NCBI GenBank assembly: GCA_963812965.1
Contig: CAWEXG010000002.1
Location: 124,001-188,000, forward strand
DNA from: DASXMT01 sp963812965
GTDB lineage: Bacteria; Actinomycetota; Acidimicrobiia; Acidimicrobiales; RAAP-2
DNA length: 64,000 bases
Reading direction: 5' to 3'
The notes below the pieces were generated by a model. It ran no database searches. It had not been told where the DNA came from and saw only the letters and a program-made list of their open reading frames with translations. Shown piece after piece: positions 42,349 to 51,148 of the stretch. How positions within the stretch are numbered: position 1 is the first letter of the stretch; every line of letters begins with the position of its first letter. Both the position numbers and the translations under genes were made by a program.

Positions 42349-43638
42349 GTGAGCACACCATCGGGGGCAGACCCCACCCCGTCATCGTCATCGCCCCGCC
42401 TCCACCGTTGGAACGATCGCGCCGTGGTCGCTGTGGCGATCGCAGCGTTCGCTTCTGGTTTCGGGCAGTTCGGGGTGGTCGCTGCGCTCGGCGATGTGGC
42501 CAAGGGTCTCGGGCAGGTCACCCACGGAGCCACCTTGGCGGATCAGGCCGGTCTTTCGGGAACTGTGCTCGGTGTCGGGCTGGCCATCATCCGGCTCGCT
42601 TCGCTCGGTAGCCTGCCGCTCACCGGGCTGGCGGATCGGTTCGGCCGGCGGACCATGCTGCTGGTGACTGTCAGTGTGGGTTTGACGCTGACCGTCATCG
42701 CTGCTGCCAGCCCCAGTTTCTGGTGGTTCGTGGCCATCTTTGCTCTCGGGCGTCCCCTGTTGAGCGCTACCAATGGGCTGGCTCAGGTAGTCGCGGCAGA
42801 GCAGACGGGTTCGGCCGAACGGGCCAAGGCGGTGGCGTTCATCGCCGCCGGCTACGGGGTTGGAGCCGGCTTGATCACCATCATCCACAGCCTGGCGTCG
42901 GCAACACTCGGATTCCGCGGCGTGTTTCTTCTGGCTGTGGTGCCCCTGGCACTACTGCCGCTCCTCTGGAAATGGATCGAAGAGCCCGACCGGTTCGCCA
43001 TCGCTGCCGCCTCGTCGCACCACCCGTTGCCGGTGTTGGGGGCGGTGGCCAAGCCGTTCCGTCGGCGGTTGGTGGTGGTCACCGTGCTCGCGTTCGCCAT
43101 CTCGGTCATCACCGGTCCGGCCAACAGCTTCATCTTCCTGTATGCGCAGAACGTCCTTCATCAGCGAGGCGTGGTCACAGCGGCCATGGTGGTCGGTGCT
43201 GGTGTGACCGGGTTGCTCGGACTGTTGGTCGGTCGTTGGTTGGCCGACCATGCGGGTCGCCGTCTGACGGGAGCGGTCGGCATGGTGGCGGTGGCGTTGT
43301 TCGCCGTCTTGGCGTACACGGGGTCGGCTCCCGCACTGGTCGTGGGCTATGTCCTCGGGGTGTTCGCCGGGTCGGTGCTCGCACCTGCTGTCGGTGCGCT
43401 CTTGAACGAGCAGTTCCCTACGTCCGTACGGGCTTCGGCTGCAGGGTGGTTTCTGGCCGCGGGAGTTCTGGGAGCGGTGGTCGGACTCGTTGTGTTCGGT
43501 GTGGTGGCCAACGTGGACAACCGGTTCGGAACCGCGGCAGTGATCACCTTCCTTCCCGCTGCTCTCGGTATGGGACTGTTCTGGCTCCTACCAGAGACAC
43601 GCGGTCGAGAACCCGAGGATCTCTGGCCCGGTCTATGA
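42349..43638 (+). CDS. MFS transporter
   Basis: Twelve-helix permease of the major facilitator superfamily, 429 residues. The loop 2-3 motif is 'GLADRFGRRTMLLVTVSVGL'; the half-repeat version is 'GRWLADHAGRRLTGAVGMVA'. The C-terminal 'LFWLLPETRGREPEDLWPG' is the sugar-porter-like 'PETRG' motif. GTG start at 42349, in operon with the YwaF-like gene. Substrate unknown; sugar or drug efflux is possible. Confidence 0.9.
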   Translation: MSTPSGADPTPSSSSPRLHRWNDRAVVAVAIAAFASGFGQFGVVAALGDVAKGLGQVTHGATLADQAGLSGTVLGVGLAIIRLASLGSLPLTGLADRFGRRTMLLVTVSVGLTLTVIAAASPSFWWFVAIFALGRPLLSATNGLAQVVAAEQTGSAERAKAVAFIAAGYGVGAGLITIIHSLASATLGFRGVFLLAVVPLALLPLLWKWIEEPDRFAIAAASSHHPLPVLGAVAKPFRRRLVVVTVLAFAISVITGPANSFIFLYAQNVLHQRGVVTAAMVVGAGVTGLLGLLVGRWLADHAGRRLTGAVGMVAVALFAVLAYTGSAPALVVGYVLGVFAGSVLAPAVGALLNEQFPTSVRASAAGWFLAAGVLGAVVGLVVFGVVANVDNRFGTAAVITFLPAALGMGLFWLLPETRGREPEDLWPGL

Positions 43639-43680
43639 GGCAGTGGGTGCGCTAGGCAAGGCGCCGTTCTCGAAGTGCCG

Positions 43681-44427
43681 TTACTGCTCCCAACAGAGGA
43701 TGCAGCGGTTCGGAGACCACCGGTTCTCCGGCCGTGAGGCCCAATCGACCAGGGGCTGTGTCGTTGGCCATGACGCGTTGAGTCGGCGACCAATGACCAG
43801 TGACGTGACGTTCCTTGCGCCGGCAGTCCGCAGTGTTGCACCGGCAGACTGGAGGTGGGCTCCTGTGGTGAGGGTGTCATCGACCAGGAGTATCCGCTTG
43901 CCCGCCACGACATCGGTGGAGCAGGTGAAGCCGTCGAGAGCGCCTGTGTTCCTGTGCACGGACGAAGCGCCAGGTCCAGGCCGGAGGACCTCGACGAGCT
44001 CGTTCTTGATCTCTTCGATCATGCCGAGAACTGCGGCGAGGGGATGAGATCCCTGCCGGTCTCTGGTCGAGGGAACGACCGTCACCAGATCCCAACCGTC
44101 ACGCGAGATGCAACGGCGATGGCGGTTGAGGAAGGTGGCAACCAATCCTGCCAGCCGGATGCTCTGTTGGCGCGCAAGTCGCGGGCTGCTGTCCCACTTG
44201 TACTGCCGGAGTGTCGTGTAGATCTGCGACTCGTCCGTCATCAGTGAGATCGGCGTGACTTCATGCAGTCCGGCATCGAGGCTCTGCCCTACCTGGCGGC
44301 AGCTCCAACACGTGGGGTACTGCTTCTCGGTTCCGGCACAACAGATTTGACAGACACCAGGACCTGGCGGTTTTACCGAAATACACGCACCAGGAAGCCC
44401 GCCAGCGGCAGCATCGTAGCTAACCAA
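43681..44427 (-). CDS. ComF-like phosphoribosyltransferase with two zinc-finger-like ends
   Basis: 248 residues. A treble-clef style four-Cys cluster 'CQICCAGTEKQYPTCWSC' sits at residues 26-43. The PRTase domain has 'WDLVTVVPSTRDRQGSHPLA' and the PRPP loop 'ILLVDDTLTTGAHLQSAGAT'. The C-terminal 'NRCILCWEQ' adds a second CxxC. It is a ComF-family member by layout, but linked to a dprA-like gene. ATG 44427 overlaps the dprA stop, so expression is coupled. Possible role: nucleotide-derived signal or DNA uptake/defence; inferred only from pairing. Confidence 0.82.
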   Translation of the reverse strand: MVSYDAAAGGLPGACISVKPPGPGVCQICCAGTEKQYPTCWSCRQVGQSLDAGLHEVTPISLMTDESQIYTTLRQYKWDSSPRLARQQSIRLAGLVATFLNRHRRCISRDGWDLVTVVPSTRDRQGSHPLAAVLGMIEEIKNELVEVLRPGPGASSVHRNTGALDGFTCSTDVVAGKRILLVDDTLTTGAHLQSAGATLRTAGARNVTSLVIGRRLNASWPTTQPLVDWASRPENRWSPNRCILCWEQ

Positions 44428-45379
44428 GGACGAGCTGCACCGGCTCGTGGGTGGGGAGGAGCCCCTCGATCCTGGTGAGGATCTCGTCGACGTCGTTCAC
44501 GACGACGACACCGGGACGATCGGCATATCGGCGTGCCCAGTCCTGAGTCGCCACAAGCTGGTTGAGAAGGAAGAGCTGCTTCCCGTGTTCGAGGCATTTC
44601 CGGGCCTGCTGACGAGCCCCGGATGTCTCGCCGGCTTCGACGACGACCGTGCCGAGCGACAGTCCGGACGTCGTGACGTTCCGGATGGGGAACGCCTGCT
44701 TGGTTGGAGGTGAGGATGGCCAGAACTGCGAGACGAGTGCACCACCGGATTCGACGATAGTGTCGGCCAACCCGGTGTTGGAGCGCGGGTAGATGGGAGC
44801 GAGAATGCCGTGGGCGAGCACGGCGACCGTTCGCCCGCCCGCTTCGACGGCTGCACGATGAGCGGTGGTGTCGATGCCTTCGGCCAGGCCGGAGACGATG
44901 GTGACGTGTGCTTCGGCCAGGCTGGTTGCAAGCCGGTTCGCCTGGTCGAGACCCTCAGGCGAAGGACGCCGAGCACCAACGACAGCGATCGCCCGCTCGT
45001 CGGCTGGATCGAGGTTTCCATGGACGAACAGGAATGGTGTCCGGTCGTATGTCTGGCGGAGGTTCACCGGGAATTCGACTTCGTCAACGGTGAGCAGCGC
45101 TATATCCGAGTGCTCGTGAACTAGACCGGCGAGCTCGTGCTCCCAGCGCTCGATGCTCTGGGGCCTGACTGCTTCGAGGATCCGGCTCACAAGCTCTTCG
45201 TCGACCGGTTCGAACCCAGTCCGAGCACCGTTGAGCATCTGTCCGGCTCCGCCGAGTGTTTCGACCAGGTCGGCTACACGGTGTCGACCTATCCCCGGGA
45301 TGGAGTCCACGGCTTCCACCAGAGCGAGGAGAGTCGCGTGCTCGGAGAGGCTCATGCCCCGGCCGCCAGAGGCAAACAT
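44420..45379 (-). CDS. dprA: DprA/Smf-family protein without C-terminal winged helix
   Basis: 319 residues. A helix-hairpin-helix region ('AVDSIPGIGRHRVADLVETL') is followed by the SLOG-type Rossmann fold: 'IAVVGARRPSPEGLDQANRL', 'IVSGLAEGIDTTAHRAAVEA', 'GLSLGTVVVEAGETSGARQQ'. The usual C-terminal winged-helix domain is absent. Housekeeping DprA loads RecA on single-stranded DNA during transformation. Here the gene is paired with a PRTase next to a toxin locus, so it may be an accessory, defence-related copy. TACAAT lies 7 nt before ATG 45379 (leaderless). Confidence 0.85.
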   Translation of the reverse strand: MFASGGRGMSLSEHATLLALVEAVDSIPGIGRHRVADLVETLGGAGQMLNGARTGFEPVDEELVSRILEAVRPQSIERWEHELAGLVHEHSDIALLTVDEVEFPVNLRQTYDRTPFLFVHGNLDPADERAIAVVGARRPSPEGLDQANRLATSLAEAHVTIVSGLAEGIDTTAHRAAVEAGGRTVAVLAHGILAPIYPRSNTGLADTIVESGGALVSQFWPSSPPTKQAFPIRNVTTSGLSLGTVVVEAGETSGARQQARKCLEHGKQLFLLNQLVATQDWARRYADRPGVVVVNDVDEILTRIEGLLPTHEPVQLVLG

Positions 45380-45386
45380 GGGTTCA

Positions 45387-45392
45387 ATTGTA
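45387..45392 (-). promoter_or_regulatory. -10 box (TACAAT) of the dprA-PRTase operon
   Basis: TACAAT on the reverse strand, nearly consensus, ends 7 nt before ATG 45379. Directly upstream the heptamer TTCGCAT occurs twice (spacing 16), a possible activator or repressor site. Confidence 0.7.
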
Positions 45393-45537
45393 GGAGATGC
45401 GAATGCTCGATATGCGAACCTACCGTACGGCTCGTAGCCTGGACTGGGACGATGGCCGGAGGCCTCTGGACCGACCTTGCTGCGCTGGATCGGCGACGGG
45501 CGACTTTCGACCGATCACGCTTCGCCGGTTGTGGCCC

Positions 45538-46209
45538 TCATAGAGGCGGTGGATGCGATTCGGCTCGACGGTCGAGATGACGAACGATCTCGGGCTGGCG
45601 TTTTCGCCAGTACTGCTCGATGTCAGCTCGGCTACTAGGGAGCTGCAGGTCGTCAGTCACGTCGTCCATGTACCCAAGGCCACGGACAATGTGAGTGACG
45701 GCGTCGTCCGGTACCGGTGGGTCGTATCGGGCCACGAAGAGCGCGAGTCCTTCTTCGACCCGACGTCCGGCTTGCTTCTCGATGGTCATGATGTCGAAGT
45801 AGTCCCTGAGCTCCCCGCGGTCTCCGATGACCTTGAGCTTGGTCGCAAGCAGATCCCCAATTCCTGCGATGCGAAAGCCTTCGATCTCAACCATGGGTTC
45901 GAGTACGTGTTGGGAGTCAGCCAGGAGGAACTGGACTCTCGCATCATCGAGGACCCCGTTCAGTGTGTCCTTTTGCAGGGTCATCGTCACGAAATTGCCG
46001 ACATGGTCCAATCTGTCAGCGAGGGTATTGAGGTCCTCGGGCGACTCGAGGAAGAAATCGAGGTCCCGGCTCAACCGGTGGCCGAGGTGGACGGCGATGG
46101 CCGTCCCGCTCACCAGATATGCGCTCGTGGGGACGAGAGGCGCGATGCGTTCCCATGCTCGTCGGGTAGCCGGGGACAGCACCTTGGCGAGCGTCTGAGG
46201 AAGGGTCAC
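45538..46209 (-). CDS. AbiEii-type nucleotidyltransferase (second TA toxin)
   Basis: 223-residue minimal nucleotidyltransferase: 'YLVSGTAIAVHLGHRLSRDL' then 'DFF' (the GS/GT plus DxD-like metal motif), 'GDLLATKLKVIGDRGELRDY' and 'FDIMTI' (Lys, RGxxRDxxD). Its GTG start at 46209 overlaps the stop of the HTH gene upstream (GTGA), the usual antitoxin-toxin order. Not closely related to the toxin at 10886; family function is growth inhibition and phage defence. Confidence 0.82.
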   Translation of the reverse strand: MTLPQTLAKVLSPATRRAWERIAPLVPTSAYLVSGTAIAVHLGHRLSRDLDFFLESPEDLNTLADRLDHVGNFVTMTLQKDTLNGVLDDARVQFLLADSQHVLEPMVEIEGFRIAGIGDLLATKLKVIGDRGELRDYFDIMTIEKQAGRRVEEGLALFVARYDPPVPDDAVTHIVRGLGYMDDVTDDLQLPSSRADIEQYWRKRQPEIVRHLDRRAESHPPPL

Positions 46210-46913
46210 TGCGCCAGGTTTTCGGCCAGAGCACGGGTCCTACTGTCGGTACCTCGAAATTGCGCACCGGAACGGAGGTCGGCGGGCCGGAGCGCGCTTG
46301 CTGCCCAGGCGATGGCTTGTGGGTCGTTGCTTGTGAGTACGCGATGGGCAACGGTCGGCCCGCTCGCTTCCAGATCAATCTTGGTCGGAGTCGGTACGTC
46401 CCAGAACAGGTGCGAGAAGCGGTTCGGGAGATGACGAGGGATGGGAGCATCGCGGTTCGTTTCGGGAAGGACGACGGGGGCCAGCTCCGGCGCTGCGGCC
46501 CGCCAAACAGCCGACGTCCACCGGACCTGCCATACCGAGATCGTTCGAACGTGGCCCTCTACCACCTGACGGAAGACCTGTTCGACGTAGCCCGAAGCTT
46601 CCAGGTGCTGCAGCGCCCCTGACGCAGCGGTCGGACTGATCCCCGCTGCCCGTGCAACGGCTCGGGCCGAGGTGAGCCCGAATGGCCGTCGACCAAGGGC
46701 AGCCAGCGCCAGCGTCCCTTCCCGGTTGAGATCCGCGATCTCGGGTACCCAACCGAGCGCTGTGGTGAGGCGGCGAACATCAGTGGCACCGAGCTTGAGA
46801 TGTCCGCCTGGCGAACGTGCAGGGCGGAGCCCCAGACGTTTGACGGCACGGTGGACACGGGGAACTGACGTACCAAGTCGGGCCGCAACCTGACCAGTTG
46901 TCATTGTGTCCAT
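46206..46913 (-). CDS. Double-HTH putative antitoxin / regulator of the second AbiEii locus
   Basis: 235 residues in three parts: an excisionase/MerR-like HTH at residues 4-50 ('MTTGQVAARLGTSVPRVHRA', 'GGHLKLGATDVRRLT'), a second winged helix at 65-120 ('GLTSARAVARAAGISPTAAS', 'GALQHLEASGYVEQVFRQVV') and a C-terminal part with 'HLPNRFSHLFWDVPTPTKID' and 'VAHRVLTSNDPQAIAWAASA'. That last segment resembles short proteins found beside AbiEii-type genes (I think the DUF6922 group, from memory). It is not an AbiEi. An IS ends 11 bp before ATG 46913 and splits its promoter. Confidence 0.75.
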   Translation of the reverse strand: MDTMTTGQVAARLGTSVPRVHRAVKRLGLRPARSPGGHLKLGATDVRRLTTALGWVPEIADLNREGTLALAALGRRPFGLTSARAVARAAGISPTAASGALQHLEASGYVEQVFRQVVEGHVRTISVWQVRWTSAVWRAAAPELAPVVLPETNRDAPIPRHLPNRFSHLFWDVPTPTKIDLEASGPTVAHRVLTSNDPQAIAWAASALRPADLRSGAQFRGTDSRTRALAENLAQ

Positions 46914-46915
46914 AT

Positions 46916-46923
46916 CGTTATGT
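46916..46923. repeat. Target site duplication, left (CGTTATGT)
   Basis: CGTTATGT directly flanks the left inverted repeat and recurs at 48382-48389 on the other side. Eight bases is the length expected for ISL3-family elements. Confidence 0.93.
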
Positions 46924-48381
46924 GGCTCTTCCGGTTTCTGCGGGGTGAGCCACCTCAGGCCACCACGATCGAGTCGAGCACTCTGAAGTTGGGCTTGCCG
47001 GCGTAGAGCAGGGCCCGGATGCGGAAGTTCTCGAAGTTGGTGAAGCCGAAGGCCACCCGCTTGACCCGTTTCAAGAGGTTGTTCATGCCCTCGGTCGGAC
47101 CGTTGGAGACCTTGGCGCTGGTGCCAGGCCACGATGGGCTCGAACCAGTTCGAAAGGGTGCGCGCCAGCGTGCGCACTTCAGGGGGAGCCGAACGCTTCG
47201 AGGCGTGCTCGATGATGTCGCGCAACAGGTCTTGCGGCGGCCTCGGGATCGTCGGTTTCGTAGAAGCGCGCCACGGCCTCTTTGACGCTGTAGGCGAAGG
47301 CCACCTCGCCGTCGGGATCGCCCAGGGCCAAGAGGCTCTCGAGGCGTGACGTCAGCTCGGCGTCGGCCGCCGTCGCCTTGATGACCAAGAGCTTGCGGGC
47401 CCGATAGAGCGGATCGCCTGCCCGTCCGCGATGTCCGAGGCGCTGTTGTTGGACCCGCCGGCGTGTCTGGTCGACGGCCAAGATGGCGTGGCGCATGACG
47501 TGGAAGCGGTCGATGACCCGTGTCGCCTTGGGGGTGACGACCTTGAACGACGGCGCTGTAGGTCCTGCGACATGTCCAAGCAGCCGTACTCGAGGCGCTC
47601 TTTGACGTGGTGGGGCTGGCGGCGCAGCCAGCCCGCCACCGCGGTGAACTCCCTGGTGGCGAGCACATCGATGAGGGCGTGGTTGGCCACGTCACAGACC
47701 GTGGTCGACCAGGTCTTTTGCCTTGAAGGGGCCCGGTCGCACGAAGAGCGTCTCGTCGAGGCCAATGGCCGTGGTCTCCTTCAAGCGCTTGGTGTCGGCG
47801 GCCAAGAGGGCGGCGCCATAGATGCGCATCGCCGCGTTGACCGCGTCCCAGCAGCAGCCGAGCTCCGCGGCCAGGTGCGAGATGGTCTCGCCGGCCCCGA
47901 TCTGTTTGACCACCCACTTGGCCGCCCTCGTCGTCAGCATGCAGCCCTTGGCGGCGATCCGGTGATCGCTGAGCGTGAACGAACCCTCGCCGCACTCGGG
48001 TTCGGGACAGACCAGCCGGTGCTTCTTCCAGCGGATGGTCATCGGCACCCCGCCAAAGGGCAGGTCGACGTAGGAGACCACCGGGCGGTCCTTGACCCAG
48101 GCCCGGCTCCCACACTCAGGACAGGTGGGGTCACTGACCTGCTGTTCGATGGTGATCTCACCGGCGGGACCACGCCGCGCATAGGAGAGGACGCGGACGT
48201 CTTTGAGGCCGACGAGATGGGAGACGATCTCGTTAGGATCGACGTACACAGAGGCGTGGAGGATCTTCTTCTTTTCACACAATGAGACTGAAGCGCCTCT
48301 GTGCTTACGCGGTGGATACCGCGCTGATCCTCGGGCCTCCTGCTCACGAAGTCGTCAGACCCCGCTAAAACCGGAAGAGCC
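46924..48381 (-). mobile_element. ISL3-family insertion sequence, 1458 bp, with inverted repeats and 8-bp target duplication
   Basis: Ends are defined by 23-bp inverted repeats (46924-46946 and 48359-48381) that share GGCTCTTCCGGTTT and GCGGGGT with two mismatches between, typical of the GGCTCTT-type ISL3 ends. Perfect 8-bp duplications lie outside both. The element carries a single transposase gene on the reverse strand and no passenger. It landed between tRNA-Lys and the second toxin-antitoxin locus. Perfect duplications and near-perfect ends point to a recent insertion. Confidence 0.93.
46955..48282 (-). pseudogene. ISL3-family transposase, split by several frameshifts
   Basis: The N-terminal frame from 48282 ('MCEKKKILHASVYVDPNEIV') carries the zinc-binding region 'CPECGSRAW...CPEPECGEG' and 'TAIGLDETLFVRPGPFK' (first DDE Asp). 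It stops at 47692. The rest continues in other frames: 'VCDVANHALIDVLATREFTA', 'ILAVDQTRRRVQQQRLGHRG', 'LYRARKLLVIKATAADAELT', and the end 'GPTEGMNNLLKRVKRVAFGF' to 'NFRVLDSIVVA' at 46955. At least four frame changes are needed. As the element looks freshly inserted, these are more likely sequence errors than decay. Confidence 0.82.
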
Positions 48382-48389
48382 CGTTATGT
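48382..48389. repeat. Target site duplication, right (CGTTATGT)
   Basis: Second copy of the 8-bp target sequence, directly outside the right inverted repeat of the ISL3-family element. Confidence 0.93.
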
Positions 48390-48414
48390 TAACGTATTCA
48401 ACTCAGGTGATGCC

Positions 48415-48490
48415 TGGTGGGCCGTGCGAGTCTCGATCTCGCCACCTTGGGATTAAAAGTCCCCTGCTCTACCCGATGAGCTAACGGCCC
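48415..48490 (-). tRNA. tRNA-Lys (anticodon TTT), CCA encoded
   Basis: On the reverse strand: acceptor GGGCCGT (48490-48484) pairs with ACGGCCC (48425-48419), discriminator A and an encoded CCA (48417-48415). The anticodon loop is CTTTTAA. T-stem GCGAG/CTCGC. It lies 26 bp beyond the insertion sequence's right target duplication, upstream of the second toxin locus on the same strand. Confidence 0.95.
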
Positions 48491-48581
48491 GCCGTGAAAA
48501 TTACCAGGTCAAGCAGGTGGCTCTGGCTGGCATCTCCGTCCTCTGCGGAGCAGTGGGGACAACCAGCCCCTAGACCGGCGA

Positions 48582-49602
48582 TCAACTATGCGGAGCAGGA
48601 GGGATGACGATGGCCGATGGCTGTCCGCCAACGCCCACTGCCTGTCCCCGTTTCCCCGTTGTCAGGTTCAACGGGACCACGTTGCCCCCGTTGGTGCACA
48701 CCCACGCAGTTGATCCGTTGTTGGACAGTGCCACGGCTGTAGCGCCACCACCGACAGCCAGCGGGAACCCGAGCTGGAGCGTGGACACATCAATCGGCGT
48801 CAGGGCTGTCGCCGCCGCTCACGTACGCAGTCATCGTCTGTGTCCGGATGGCGATCCCGGTTGCGTTCCCGCCAACTGGGATGGGCGGGCCCGGCGCCAT
48901 CGTCTCCAGGTCGACCGGCGTGACGTTACTGGTCTCGAAGTTGGCTACTAACGCCGTGTCGCTGTTGGGTGTGATGGCCACGGCGTCGGGCTCGAGCCCT
49001 ACGGGGATGGCAGCACCCGGCTGCAGTGACGGCAACGTGATCGGTGTGACCGTGTTGTCCCCGTAGTTGGTGACGACGGCCTCTTTCCCGTCAGGAGCGA
49101 TGGTGATGGCCGTTGGATGGGCCCCTACCTTGACGGGCGTCTCGGTCCGGAGCGAGGGGAGCTCTACCGGCGTGACCGTGTTGTCCCCGAAGTTGGCTAC
49201 CAACGCCAGCTTGCCATTCGGTGTCACGGCGATGGCATCCGGTTGGAGGCCCACCGTCACATGTCCCAGAACACCTTGGTTCGCCGTATTGACCTCGGTC
49301 ACCGTGTCGTTGCCGGCATTTGCCACCACGAGCCGGGTCCCGTCGGAGGTGGCGGCCATGGCGCTGGGCAGTGTGCCTGTTTTCACCGTGCCCACTCGTG
49401 TGCCGGTGGCGGTATCGACGATGGTCAGGGTGGTTCCGGGGACAGTCTGGCTGGCGACGTTGGCCACATAGGCGATCGAACTGGATGGAGCGCTTGCCGA
49501 AGCCATCGTGGAATCGCAACCGACCGCCAACGCTGCCGTCAGCAGCACGAGAAGGGGCGTTACCCGACACAGGCGCAGCAGTCGGGAACGTGTTCTGGGC
49601 AT
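48582..49602 (-). pseudogene. YVTN-type beta-propeller lipoprotein-like protein, one frameshift
   Basis: The signal peptide ends in a lipobox-like 'AALAVGC' (Cys at about residue 29), so the protein is probably lipid-anchored outside. About seven 42-residue blades repeat 'xxDGxxLVVANxGDNTVTxV' style motifs ('DGTRLVVANAGNDTVTEV', 'NGKLALVANFGDNTVTPV', 'DGKEAVVTNYGDNTVTPI'). The frame changes near 48805; the last blade and end ('LQLGFPLAVGGGATAVALSN') lie in another frame that stops at 48582. A TAACAT box lies 6 nt before ATG 49602. Ligand unknown. Confidence 0.82.
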
Positions 49603-49608
49603 CGGGAG

Positions 49609-49614
49609 ATGTTA
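49609..49614 (-). promoter_or_regulatory. -10 box (TAACAT), leaderless beta-propeller gene
   Basis: TAACAT on the reverse strand ends 6 nt before ATG 49602. Confidence 0.5.
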
Positions 49615-49669
49615 GGCGCCACGAAGCCGGGAGTGGCGTGCGGGTCGCCCAGTCCGCTCGCTGGACCTC

Positions 49670-51101
49670 TTACCCTCGGGAACAGGAGGCGCCGACCTCG
49701 TCAGCGGCATCGCGCCAACCCGAGATCTCCGTCTCTGGGAAGAAGTCCCCGGTCTCTCTGTTCTGGATATACGGAACGGAGGCGGGCTTTCCGCCGGCCA
49801 GCTCGGCCACTGCAGCGAGGAGCGTGTCGATCTCGGCTCCCGATGTCCCCAGCCCGACGCTTGCTCGCACGGCACCGGGCATGGTGCGGTGATCGCCGTG
49901 GAGCACTTGGTCCCGGTAGGCATGGACGGCGTCCTTGCCCAGACCGAGCAGCCGGATCAGATAGGGGTGAGCACAGAAGCAGCCGTGTCGGACGGCGATA
50001 CCCCATTCGGCACTGAGTCGAGCGGCAGCCAACGCGTGGTGGAGCCCGTCGACAGTGAAGGCGGCGACACCCAATGTCTCGACGCCGGACTCTGGCGACG
50101 GTCCGAGTAGGCGGACTCCGGGGATGTCACTCAGACCAGTCTCGTAGGCGACGACCGAGGGCCGTCTCGTGCTCGATGATCGTGTCCCATCCGATGGCAC
50201 CGAGCGTGTCGATCGCTGCGTGCAGCGCCACCGCACCTACAACGTTCGGAGAGCCGGCCTCCTCCCGGTCGGGTGGTGTGGTCCACACCACCTCGTCCAG
50301 ATCGACGAGATCGACGGCGCCACCGCCGGCGAGGAAGGGTTCACCGTCGGCAAAGGTCGAGCGGTGCCCGACCAGGGCACCCGAGCCGAACGGGGCGTAG
50401 AGCTTGTGACCGCTGAAGACCAGGTAGTCGGCTGCAGCAGGGAGTGGTCGGTGGGGAGCGAGCTGTGCCGCATCGAGCGAGACTGGGACGCCCCGTTCGT
50501 GCGCAGCAGCGATGATGGCATCGGTCGGCGGTAGCCAACCGGTGACGTTGGAAGCGGCGGTAATGGCAAGAAGCGCCGGCGCCGGCCCTGTATCGAGGGC
50601 AGCAGTGACGTCATCGAGTGTGAAGGTGCCATCGGGCGTGCACTCGACGTAACGCCGCTCGGCTACCCGGCCCCAGGGCAGCAGGTTGGCATGATGCTCG
50701 ACCGCGGTGGTCACCACGACGTCTGAAGGGGAGAGGCGTAGCCGGTAGGCCAAGTGGTTGATGGCTTCGGTGGCGTTACGGCACAGGATTGCCACGTCGT
50801 CACCGTCGGGCTTCCTCCCGGCGAATTGCAAGACGGCCAGTCGAGCTGCCTCGTAGGCGACAGTGGCCCGTCGGGAACGAAAGCCGGTTCCTCGGTGCAC
50901 GCTCGAGTACCACGGCAGGAATTCGTTTACCCGTTGGGCAACCGCCGGCAGCGCCTGGGTGGACGCCGCTTGGTCGAGCTCTATCGCCGGTCGATCGAGC
51001 CCATCCAGGCACGGAACCAACTGCCCCGATCCGACGAGCTCGACAACGGGTGCGAGTGGGTCGTCCTGGGCCGAGCGGTTCACAGCCAGTTTGGGGTCCA
51101 C
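49670..51101 (-). pseudogene. Class V PLP aminotransferase / cysteine desulfurase-like protein, one frameshift
   Basis: PLP enzyme of the NifS/SufS/CsdA superfamily. 'RGTGFRSRRATVAYEAARLA', 'VVTTAVEHHANLLPWGRVAE' (His near the cofactor), 'VPVSLDAAQLAPHRPL' (Asp), and 'YLVFSGHKLYAPFGSGALVG' with the Schiff-base Lys. The C-terminal part with 'AEWGIAVRHGCFCAHPYLIR' (possible catalytic Cys) is in another frame from about 50150. The product may be a desulfurase, but an isopenicillin-epimerase-like or lyase role cannot be excluded. GTG 51101 is 6 nt behind TAGGGT. Confidence 0.78.
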
Positions 51102-51107
51102 CAACCC

Positions 51108-51113
51108 ACCCTA
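51108..51113 (-). promoter_or_regulatory. -10 box (TAGGGT), leaderless aminotransferase gene
   Basis: TAGGGT on the reverse strand ends 6 nt before GTG 51101, back to back with the TACCAT box (51137-51142) of the divergent DksA-like gene. Confidence 0.5.
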
Positions 51114-51136
51114 CGAGGACGGGGAGCGCCTCCGGG

Positions 51137-51142
51137 TACCAT
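51137..51142 (+). promoter_or_regulatory. -10 box (TACCAT), leaderless dksA-like gene
   Basis: TACCAT ends 6 nt before ATG 51149. Confidence 0.5.
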
Positions 51143-51148
51143 CGCCCC

